Positions 1 through 4,706 of a stretch of 5,698 nucleotides of DNA are shown in pieces. Position numbers and translations under genes: made by a program. Every line of letters begins with the position of its first letter. The stretch's first letter is position 1. The DNA lies in the NCBI GenBank assembly GCA_019239585.1, contig JAFAZU010000277.1, forward strand, positions 1 through 5,698, in the 5' to 3' direction. The notes under the pieces were generated by a model. That model was not told the DNA's origin, searched no databases, and saw only the letters and a list, made by a program, of their open reading frames with translations. The DNA comes from Acidobacteriaceae bacterium. GTDB lineage: Bacteria; Acidobacteriota; Terriglobia; Bryobacterales; Bryobacteraceae.

Positions 1-164
1 CGGCAGATTTCAGCGGCGACCCGCTCCGGTTTTTCGTCTTCGTCCAGTTCGACTTCAACTTTGATGTACAAATCCACTCTCTGCATCTGATCTGATTCGA
101 CCATACCAATCTCAGAGATGGACTTTTGTGTTATGGTGTGAAAGACCTTCACAAAGAGGCTCAT
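1..164 (-). CDS. Partial small acidic protein of unknown function (N-terminal 54 residues)
   Basis: I do not recognise this protein. The gene starts at ATG 164-162 on the minus strand and stays open to the left edge, giving 54 complete codons; the C-terminus lies outside the window. The start is well supported: AGGAGGTG (178-171) is a near-perfect Shine-Dalgarno sequence with AGGAGG 8 nt from the ATG. The N-terminus is hydrophobic and basic (MSLFVKVFHTIT). A strand-like stretch VDLYIKVEVEL (residues 30-40) follows, then an acidic patch DEDEKPE. This reads like a small folded cytoplasmic protein; I see no signal peptide or metal site. Its leader carries an 8-bp hairpin and a second hairpin over the Shine-Dalgarno sequence, and the layout is repeated upstream of the 25-codon ORF at 1102, whose first residues (MTIVVRV) resemble this one. 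The gene diverges from the zinc-ribbon gene at 330. That it is a real gene is likely; its function is unknown. Confidence 0.72.
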   Translation of the reverse strand, partial: MSLFVKVFHTITQKSISEIGMVESDQMQRVDLYIKVEVELDEDEKPERVAAEIC

Positions 165-255
165 TATTACCACCTCCTACGGCGAGTAGGAATTGAAAGG
201 CCGGAGCCATCAACTCCGGCCAATCACTCAGCCGCTCATGGTGCAGCTTTGTCAT
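112..255 (-). other. Possible 47-codon leader ORF overlapping the small-protein start
   Basis: On the minus strand an ATG at 255-253 opens a 47-codon frame ending in TGA at 114-112. A moderate Shine-Dalgarno sequence (AAAGGAGAG, 272-264) lies upstream, about 10 nt away. The frame runs through the GC hairpin (221-199), through the Shine-Dalgarno hairpin and past the ATG at 164 in another reading frame. If translated, the ribosome would unfold both hairpins, which is how translational attenuators work. Against this, the matching leader near 1035-1101 has no equivalent ORF, and the peptide resembles no family I know. It may be chance. Confidence 0.2.
165..221 (-). promoter_or_regulatory. Structured leader A: GC hairpin plus hairpin over the Shine-Dalgarno sequence
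   Basis: Read on the minus strand, GGCCGGAG (221-214) and CTCCGGCC (206-199) form a perfect 8-bp stem with a 7-nt loop. Nineteen nucleotides later comes TAGGAGGTGGT (179-169), then 4 nt and the ATG of the partial gene. A second stem, TTCCTAC (192-186) against GTAGGAG (180-174), with loop TCGCC and one G-T wobble, covers most of the Shine-Dalgarno sequence. The structure is read directly from the bases; a role in translational control is inference. No U-tract follows the first hairpin, so it does not look like an intrinsic terminator. I could not match it to a riboswitch class I know. It shares its geometry with leader B at 1035-1101. Confidence 0.5.
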
Positions 256-329
256 TGCTTCCGCTCTCCTTTCAACCCTCTGCCGTATCTTGATTGTAGT
301 AGACAGTTTGACTTTTGAACCGAATATAA

Positions 330-974
330 ATGCCAGAACCTGTTCTATGTAAAATCTGCGGCAAGCGACGGGCGAAGCGCTTTTGTCCAGCTGTCAACGG
401 CGACATTTGTCCGATTTGTTGCGGGACGGAGCGCGAAGTGTCTTTGTCGTGCCCGCTCGAGTGCGAGTACTTGCAGGAGGCTCATAAACGCGAGGAGCCG
501 GTGGCTGTTTCCGAAAAGGAACTGGGCTACCCCGATATCCAGGTCACGGAAGAGTTTATTCGCGAACACGAAGAACTGCTCCTGTTCTGTATTTATTCTC
601 TGGTGCAAGCGGCATCGCGAACACCCGGCGCAATTGATGCCGATGTGATGACCGCGCTTGAAGCCCTGATCCAGACACATCGCACGCTCGAATCGGGCTT
701 GGTCTACCAAACTCGCGCGGAGAACAGGATCGCCGCCGGTGTGCAGCATTCATTCACAGCGTCATTAGCAAATTATCAGAAAGTAAGAGAAGAACGGGAA
801 GCTTTATCGCCGGTTCGCAATGCCGAAATTCTGGCCACGCTGGTGTTTTTATACCGGGTGGGCCAGCAAAATCAGAACGGCCGTCCGCGCGGCCGGATGT
901 TTCTTGACCTGCTTCGGCACATGACGCCGGAACAGGATCGAGTCGATGAAAGAGCGCCGAGCATTATTCTGTAA
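330..974 (+). CDS. Zinc-ribbon protein of unknown function with helical C-terminal region
   Basis: This 214-aa soluble protein has a cysteine-rich N-terminal module: C7-x2-C10, C19, C27-x2-C30-C31, C41 and C45, enough to bind one or two zinc ions. Zinc binding is inferred from spacing. Residues 70-215 are mostly helical and charged, with no membrane segment and no catalytic motif that I recognise. Such N-terminal ribbons usually mediate nucleic acid or protein contacts, but no function can be assigned. The start is fixed by an in-frame TAA directly before ATG 330; there is no recognisable Shine-Dalgarno sequence, only an A/T-rich stretch. The gene diverges from the partial gene at 1-164 across 165 bases. 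It is flanked on both sides by outward-pointing copies of the same structured leader, so it may belong with those small genes as a unit. Its stop codon overlaps a 13-bp sequence repeated at 3703. Confidence 0.85.
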   Translation: MPEPVLCKICGKRRAKRFCPAVNGDICPICCGTEREVSLSCPLECEYLQEAHKREEPVAVSEKELGYPDIQVTEEFIREHEELLLFCIYSLVQAASRTPGAIDADVMTALEALIQTHRTLESGLVYQTRAENRIAAGVQHSFTASLANYQKVREEREALSPVRNAEILATLVFLYRVGQQNQNGRPRGRMFLDLLRHMTPEQDRVDERAPSIIL

Positions 975-983
975 ACTGTAAAT
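971..983 (+). repeat. 13-bp direct repeat GTAAACTGTAAAT, copy 1
   Basis: GTAAACTGTAAAT overlaps the stop codon of the zinc-ribbon gene and lies about 50 nt before leader B. An identical copy is at 3703-3715. A related shorter match, AAACTGT, lies on the minus strand at 309-303, upstream of leader A. The A/T-rich TGTAAAT could serve as an extended -10 element, but I see no convincing -35 element, so promoter function is a guess. Confidence 0.45.
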
Positions 984-1034
984 TCTATCTGGAAGGATTG
1001 AGGGGGTCAGAGAAGTCTCGGCTGTTTAGTCTGG

Positions 1035-1101
1035 CCTAGGTGGAGAAGCCGGGAATACGTCCCGGCTCCTTGATACCACATCCGGCTAGGAGGTGGTCTT
1101 T
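1035..1101 (+). promoter_or_regulatory. Structured leader B with nested stem reaching into the Shine-Dalgarno sequence
   Basis: AGCCGGGA (1047-1054) and TCCCGGCT (1060-1067) form a perfect 8-bp hairpin with loop ATACG. It is enclosed by GTGG (1040-1043) with CCAC (1076-1079) and by CCTAG (1035-1039) with CTAGG (1086-1090). The last arm includes the first bases of the Shine-Dalgarno AGGAGGTGG (1088-1096). A second, near-identical right arm TCCGGCT (1081-1087) could compete for the same left arm with one bulged G, giving two exclusive folds that differ next to the ribosome binding site. The pairing is visible; switching is inference. From the hairpin to the ATG, the layout equals leader A: 19 nt, TAGGAGGTGGT, 4 nt, ATG. 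No U-tract is present. I cannot assign it to a known riboswitch class. Confidence 0.5.
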
Positions 1102-1179
1102 ATGACCATCGTTGTACGAGTTGTGTTACTGCTCGTAGGTCGCCTATACATTCGTATCAGGTGGACACGACGTAAGTAA
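1102..1179 (+). CDS. Putative 25-residue small hydrophobic/basic peptide
   Basis: ATG 1102 opens a 25-codon frame ending in TAA 1177-1179. The supporting evidence is the ribosome binding site: AGGAGGTGG at 1088-1096, complementary to the 16S 3' end over 8 nt, with AGGAGG 8 nt from the ATG. This is far better than the site of any long gene here. The peptide begins with a hydrophobic run (MTIVVRVVLLLVG), then RLYIRIRW, and ends in a basic tail TRRK. It could be a short membrane-associated peptide, a leader peptide, or a shortened relative of the protein at 1-164, whose start (MSLFVKV) and internal LYIK segment it resembles. It sits between a structured leader and a trailing hairpin, which fits an independent small transcription unit. 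I do not recognise a family; expression is unproven. Confidence 0.5.
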   Translation: MTIVVRVVLLLVGRLYIRIRWTRRK

Positions 1180-1187
1180 CTCACGAA

Positions 1188-1218
1188 TGGGGTGCGGTGT
1201 TGACCGCATCGCACCCCA
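1188..1218 (+). terminator. GC-rich hairpin after the 25-codon ORF (weak terminator candidate)
   Basis: TGGGGTGCG (1188-1196) pairs perfectly with CGCACCCCA (1210-1218). An alternative fold pairs TGGGGT with ACCCCA and GCGGT (1194-1198) with ACCGC (1203-1207) around a GTTG loop. It starts 9 nt after the stop of the small ORF and lies before the oxidoreductase gene. No U-tract follows, so it is not a classical intrinsic terminator; it may protect the 3' end, pause polymerase or be part of the next gene's upstream region. Confidence 0.4.
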
Positions 1219-1276
1219 CGTACACATTATAAACCCTTTGGCAAGCCCTTGTATATGCCAGTATGGATGTTAGGAG

Positions 1277-1981
1277 ATGTTAAAAGCCAGACTGCTCGGA
1301 CAGCGGGAACTCGCGCCGGAAGTCCATCATTTCGACTTCGAAGTGCCGGATATGGAAGCTCTTTCCTTCTCTCCAGGCCAATTTATTTCAGTTGTCAAGG
1401 AGATTGGCGGCAAAGAGATTACCCGCGCTTACTCCATCGCTTCGCCCCGTGACGGCAATCGTTTTTCCTTGTGCCTGAACCGCGTTCACGACGGTATGAT
1501 CTCGCCCTATTTATTCTCCTTGCAGCCGGGCAATACGGTCGATATTCAGGAGCCTCTCGGCTATTTCACACTTCGCCATCCGGGTCACCGCATCGTCTTT
1601 GTGGCGACAGGTACCGGTATTGCGCCGTTCCGGTCCATGCTCCTTCATCATCTGCCCAGCACGCAGCCGGAAGTAACTTTGCTGTTTGGCGCGCGCTATC
1701 CCTATGGACTTCTTTACGCTAACGAGTTCCTGGCGCTGATGCAGCAGTTTCCCAGATTCCGGTTTCTGCCGACAGTGACCCGGCCCGATCCGCAATGGCA
1801 GGGCAGAACCGGGCGCGTCATGGCGCACCTCGATGAAGCGCTCGCGCTCCGAACGCCTGATGAGTTGAGCACGACCGATGTGTACATTTGCGGATTGCGG
1901 GAAATGGTTGACGATGTTCGCAAAGAACTAAAAGCGCGCGGATTCGACCGCAAGCAGATTATCTACGAAAAGTACGATTAG
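1277..1981 (+). CDS. Ferredoxin-NAD(P)H reductase-like flavin oxidoreductase
   Basis: This 234-aa cytosolic enzyme belongs to the ferredoxin reductase superfamily, which moves electrons between NAD(P)H and a partner through FAD. The FAD domain (about 1-100) has PGQF (33-36) and the FAD-binding RAYS (50-53). The NAD(P) domain (about 103-234) has GTGIAPFRS (112-120), FGAR (137-140) and VYICGL (202-207), and the chain ends in EKYD. There is no 2Fe-2S domain, so it needs a separate partner such as ferredoxin, flavodoxin or an oxygenase component; none is encoded nearby. NADH versus NADPH preference is not decided by what I can see. The start is limited by an in-frame TAG at 1271. AGGAG directly abuts the ATG with no spacer, so initiation is not standard. 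A six-codon frame (1263-1283) overlaps the start. The gene converges on the kinase gene, with stop codons overlapping at 1978-1981. Confidence 0.9.
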   Translation: MLKARLLGQRELAPEVHHFDFEVPDMEALSFSPGQFISVVKEIGGKEITRAYSIASPRDGNRFSLCLNRVHDGMISPYLFSLQPGNTVDIQEPLGYFTLRHPGHRIVFVATGTGIAPFRSMLLHHLPSTQPEVTLLFGARYPYGLLYANEFLALMQQFPRFRFLPTVTRPDPQWQGRTGRVMAHLDEALALRTPDELSTTDVYICGLREMVDDVRKELKARGFDRKQIIYEKYD

Positions 1982-2922
1982 ACGACTACGCGAGTAATCT
2001 GTGTAAGAGGATAAACTTCCTTTGTTTGATCCAGGCTGGCCAGCGTAATTCCCGGCAGTTTGGTGGAAGCGGTTCCTGCCGCAACCCCCCAGCGCAGCGC
2101 CTCGCTGAACGATTCGCCTTTATCCAGTGCCCAGACAATCGCGGCTGACATGGCGTCTCCGGCGCCAATGGGAGATACGGCTTCAATCGGCGGCGGCGTC
2201 ACTTCCAGTACGCCTTCACTGGAGGTAGCGGCGATCAGGCCTCGACTGCCCAGGGAAAGCACCACCGATTTTGGCCCCATGGCCTTAATGCGCCGTACGG
2301 CGTCGATGATTTGCGAACGCGTAATTAAAGCGGTGTTGAGCAGACGTTCGGCTTCCGATTGGTTGGGTTTCACGATGGTTGGTTTGGCCTCCAGCCCGTA
2401 GAGCAGCGGATCGCCATCCGTATCGAGCAAGGTTTCCACGCCGTGCTTTTCCGCCAATTGAATCAGTTTTGTGTAGATATGCTCGTCAACACCGGGCGGC
2501 AAACTGCCGCAAAGCATCAGCCAGGAAGAGACCGGCAGCAGGGCTTCCACTGCTTTCATTACCCGGTTTTGCTCATATTTGGTGAGCGTTGGGCCAAGCT
2601 CGTTAAGCTTTATGGAGAGACCTTGCCGGTCAGAAATGGTGAGGTTGGTCCGAATATTGCTGCGAATTCTGACAATTTCCTTACCGAAGCCATCCTGCCG
2701 GAGTTGTTCTTCAAATTTCCTGCCCACTTCTTTTCCCGACGTGGTGACGGCTGTATTGACCGCGCCGAAGTTTGTCAGCACGCGGGAAGCATTGATGCCG
2801 CGACCGCCCGCCGCCTCGGTTGTTGACTCGATGTAAGCCCGATCCTCAAAAACGATCCGGTCCACGGTCACGATCCGGTCCAGCGCAGGATTTACGGTCA
2901 AAGTAAGGATCGATTTACTCAT
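1978..2922 (-). CDS. PfkB-family sugar-phosphate kinase (1-phosphofructokinase / 6-phosphofructokinase II type)
   Basis: This 314-aa ribokinase-fold enzyme likely phosphorylates a sugar phosphate with ATP, as in FruK, PfkB or LacC, and would act in cytosolic fructose or tagatose metabolism or glycolysis. Visible motifs in order: TVNPALD near the N-terminus with substrate-contacting D15, GGRGIN (39-44), RTN (92-94), GSLPPG (139-144), VKPNQSE (184-190), VSLGSRG-like LSLGSRG (222-228) and the catalytic anion-hole motif GAGDAM with base D256. GVAAG (279-283) is also typical. Length matches the family. GAGDAM is close to the GAGDSM that I recall in E. coli PfkB, while the N-terminal motifs resemble 1-phosphofructokinases, so the exact substrate stays open. 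No PTS fructose transporter is adjacent. The ATG (2922-2920) has no Shine-Dalgarno sequence, and no better in-frame start is nearby. A perfect 14-bp palindrome lies 54 nt upstream and may control it. Confidence 0.9.
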   Translation of the reverse strand: MSKSILTLTVNPALDRIVTVDRIVFEDRAYIESTTEAAGGRGINASRVLTNFGAVNTAVTTSGKEVGRKFEEQLRQDGFGKEIVRIRSNIRTNLTISDRQGLSIKLNELGPTLTKYEQNRVMKAVEALLPVSSWLMLCGSLPPGVDEHIYTKLIQLAEKHGVETLLDTDGDPLLYGLEAKPTIVKPNQSEAERLLNTALITRSQIIDAVRRIKAMGPKSVVLSLGSRGLIAATSSEGVLEVTPPPIEAVSPIGAGDAMSAAIVWALDKGESFSEALRWGVAAGTASTKLPGITLASLDQTKEVYPLTQITRVVV

Positions 2923-2976
2923 TGAGGGTGGAATTTCAGGGTAACAAGACGCAGTGTTCAGCAGCTATCTTTCTGA

Positions 2977-2990
2977 TAACAGATCTGTTA
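2977..2990. promoter_or_regulatory. Perfect 14-bp palindrome, candidate operator before the kinase gene
   Basis: TAACAGATCTGTTA is its own reverse complement, with partial symmetry extending to 2972-2995. It lies in the 98-base gap between the kinase start (2922) and the upstream membrane-protein stop (3021). Such symmetry fits a dimeric repressor site. As RNA it would make a short TAACA/TGTTA stem with a GATC loop and no U-tract, which is a poor terminator. No regulator gene is present in the window, so the factor is unknown. Confidence 0.4.
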
Positions 2991-3020
2991 CCGGATCGAT
3001 ACACTTATTTCCCATCGCAG

Positions 3021-3659
3021 TCAGGAGGCACGCTTTCGCAGGGGAAGTTTAGCGCCCAGCATGCCGCCCAGCCCGGATAAAAGCGTAAAAAGAAAGAAGC
3101 AGAACGGAAACGCGATCAATAGCTGAACCATCGCTTCATGCTGGCTCATGGAGGACACAGCTGCTGCTTGCGGCGTTCGGGCCGCCGCCTCTTGAAACTG
3201 CTGCCATACTTGCGGGTTCATGAACATAATGGCGCCCAGGGCAAGCAGCACGGCAAAGATCGCGAAAAGCCAAAGTCCGGTCATCCAGCCAAGCCTCGCA
3301 CCGGCGCTGACAGTCATGGGTTCAGCCGAACTACTCTTATAAATGCGGACCGCAACGAAACCCATAGCGCACAAGAGAAGCGGAAACAGTGCGGGAGCAA
3401 GATACGCAACAGGCAAAAAGCCCACCATCGCGCCAACAGCCGCGATCAGGCTAATCACCACCGCACGGGAGTTTTTGAACGAAATACCAGTGGTGGCTGT
3501 ACCAGACACGGTTGCGGGCTCAGAGGGCACCTGAACCGTGTCTGATGCTTGTTGTAGACTGATGCGCGCCGCATCTTCTTCGAATTGAGGCTTGCCGCAT
3601 TTATGGCAAAAGCGGGCATCATCGGGCAGAATGGCTCCGCAAGTACAGCGAGGTTGCAC
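3021..3659 (-). CDS. Membrane protein with N-terminal zinc ribbon, unknown function
   Basis: This 212-aa protein starts with a compact zinc ribbon, C5-x-C7 and C18-x2-C21 (CTCG...CHKCGKP). A polar, Ser/Thr/Ala-rich linker (about 30-62) follows. The rest is a membrane domain with about four hydrophobic segments near residues 66-86, 88-107, 124-147 and 176-203. A soluble stretch (148-175) with Gln and Ala lies between the third and fourth. The C-terminus is basic (KLPLRKRAS), which suggests a cytoplasmic end. This layout, ribbon plus linker plus membrane helices, is widespread in bacterial proteins of unknown role; the ribbon is thought to be cytosolic. I cannot name a function. It starts at GTG (3659-3657); an in-frame TAA seven codons upstream leaves no other start. 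AAAGG lies only 1 nt from the GTG, too close for a standard Shine-Dalgarno sequence. It is divergent from the dehydrogenase gene and is followed on the same strand by the kinase after 98 nt. Confidence 0.8.
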   Translation of the reverse strand: MQPRCTCGAILPDDARFCHKCGKPQFEEDAARISLQQASDTVQVPSEPATVSGTATTGISFKNSRAVVISLIAAVGAMVGFLPVAYLAPALFPLLLCAMGFVAVRIYKSSSAEPMTVSAGARLGWMTGLWLFAIFAVLLALGAIMFMNPQVWQQFQEAAARTPQAAAVSSMSQHEAMVQLLIAFPFCFFLFTLLSGLGGMLGAKLPLRKRAS

Positions 3660-3702
3660 ACCTTTAGTGTAAGAGGTTTAAGGGAGAAAACTGAGTGCTT
3701 TC

Positions 3703-3715
3703 GTAAACTGTAAAT
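3703..3715 (+). repeat. 13-bp direct repeat GTAAACTGTAAAT, copy 2
   Basis: This is identical to 971-983. Here it lies in the 66-base divergent gap (3660-3725) and ends 10 nt before the dehydrogenase ATG. If TGTAAAT acted as a -10 element, the transcript would begin within a few bases of the ATG and be almost leaderless, which would fit the missing Shine-Dalgarno sequence. That is inference; no clear -35 element is seen. Confidence 0.4.
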
Positions 3716-3725
3716 AGATTCCCCG

Positions 3726-4706
3726 ATGCCAAAACCCCCTCTGCTGGTAGTCTGTCCGCCCAACCACTACGTTCTTCGGAACCTTCAAACGATACAGGAT
3801 CTGGCAACTATTCAGGTTGGCAGCGAACTTTCTTTTTTGGAGCGGGAAGCGCCAAACGCAGAGATCATCCTTTACTCGGGACTTGCCGGGAAAACAGCAA
3901 CACTGCAAGAAATTTGGCCTTTCACAAAGCGAGTTCGCTGGATACATTCGCTCTCGGCGGGCGTGGAAAAAATCATTTTTCCGGAACTGATCGAAAGCCC
4001 TGTCGTGCTGACAAATGCGCGCGGCGTTTTTAAGCGGTCACTGGCCGAGTTTGCGGTACTGGGGATACTTTATTTCTCTAAACGTGTCCGACGGCTGGTA
4101 GAAAACCAAAGATCACACCATTGGGATGATTTTTCCGTTGACATGCTGCCGGGAAAGATCATGGGCGTGGTGGGCTACGGCGAGATTGGACGGGAATGCG
4201 CAGGTTTAGCCAAAGCGCTGGGAGTTAAAATTTTCGCGGTGCGCCGCAGACCGGAGAGGAACGGAGAAGACTCTCTCGCCGATCGTGTATTTTCCCCAGC
4301 GGAACTGGAGGAAATGCTCCGTCAGATTGATTTCTTAGTGGCGGCTGCGCCGCTGACACCGGAGACCCATCACATGCTGAGCGACCGTGAGTTTGAAGCC
4401 ATGAAGCCTTCGGCAATGGTGGTCAACGTCGGGCGAGGGCCAGTGATCGACGAAGCGGCATTGATTCGGGCGCTTCAAAATAAAAGGGTTGCGGCAGCGG
4501 CGTTGGACGTTTTTGAAGAGGAGCCGCTACCGGAAAGTTCGCCGCTTTGGGATATGGAGAATGTGTTGATTTCACCTCATTGCACGGACCGGACACGTGA
4601 TCCCGATTGGCTGGATCTGAGCGCGCAGGCCTTCCTGGAGAACTTTCACCGGTTTATCAATGGGCAAGAACTACAAAATGTAGTCGACAAGAAAGCTGGA
4701 TACTAA
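3726..4706 (+). CDS. D-2-hydroxyacid dehydrogenase (NAD(P)-dependent)
   Basis: This 326-aa cytosolic enzyme of the D-isomer-specific 2-hydroxyacid dehydrogenase family interconverts a 2-oxo acid and a D-2-hydroxy acid. SAGVE (77-81) lies in the substrate domain. The Rossmann fold carries GYGEIGR (150-156). The catalytic triad is complete: R237 in VGRGPVID, E266 in DVFEEEPLP and H285 in SPHC. Basic residues R173-R175 follow the second strand of the nucleotide fold, where NAD-specific members usually have an acidic residue, so NADP(H) is favoured. Glyoxylate, hydroxypyruvate or another 2-oxo acid is possible; the exact substrate is not visible. ATG 3726 is the only reasonable start because an in-frame TAA precedes it by five codons; no Shine-Dalgarno sequence is seen. 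The stop overlaps the start of the dehydratase gene by one base (TAATG), so the two are very likely cotranscribed and translationally coupled. Confidence 0.92.
   Translation: MPKPPLLVVCPPNHYVLRNLQTIQDLATIQVGSELSFLEREAPNAEIILYSGLAGKTATLQEIWPFTKRVRWIHSLSAGVEKIIFPELIESPVVLTNARGVFKRSLAEFAVLGILYFSKRVRRLVENQRSHHWDDFSVDMLPGKIMGVVGYGEIGRECAGLAKALGVKIFAVRRRPERNGEDSLADRVFSPAELEEMLRQIDFLVAAAPLTPETHHMLSDREFEAMKPSAMVVNVGRGPVIDEAALIRALQNKRVAAAALDVFEEEPLPESSPLWDMENVLISPHCTDRTRDPDWLDLSAQAFLENFHRFINGQELQNVVDKKAGY

Noticed and set aside
290..321. Minus-strand promoter with TACAAT (298-293) before leader A
   Set aside because: The -10 match is fair, but no -35 element is found at 16-18 nt.
345..749. 134-codon minus-strand frame inside the zinc-ribbon gene
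   Set aside because: It is fully antisense to a gene with an ordered cysteine pattern and has no recognisable protein features; it is a shadow frame.
1047..1067. Intrinsic terminator for the zinc-ribbon gene
   Set aside because: The 8-bp hairpin is strong, but CCTTGATACC follows instead of a U-tract, and the element is better explained as part of the leader before the 25-codon ORF.
975..1101. Known riboswitch or structured RNA class in the leader
   Set aside because: I compared it from memory with fluoride, cobalamin, glycine, preQ1, SAM, molybdenum cofactor and c-di-GMP classes and found no matching conserved core, so I only call it an unassigned structured leader.
1200..1230. Promoter TTGACC with CATTAT before the oxidoreductase
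   Set aside because: The spacer would be 19 nt and the -35 element lies inside a stable hairpin; the match is too weak to annotate.
1249..1452. 67-codon plus-strand frame overlapping the oxidoreductase start
   Set aside because: It runs through the FAD-binding domain of a clearly conserved enzyme in another frame and shows no domain of its own.
2359..2826. 155-codon plus-strand frame opposite the kinase gene
   Set aside because: It is antisense to a kinase with all family motifs; the composition looks like a shadow of that gene.
4607..4705. 33-codon upstream extension of the dehydratase
   Set aside because: It would lie within the dehydrogenase gene in another frame, and the family normally starts near ATG 4706, which overlaps the preceding stop in a classic coupling arrangement.
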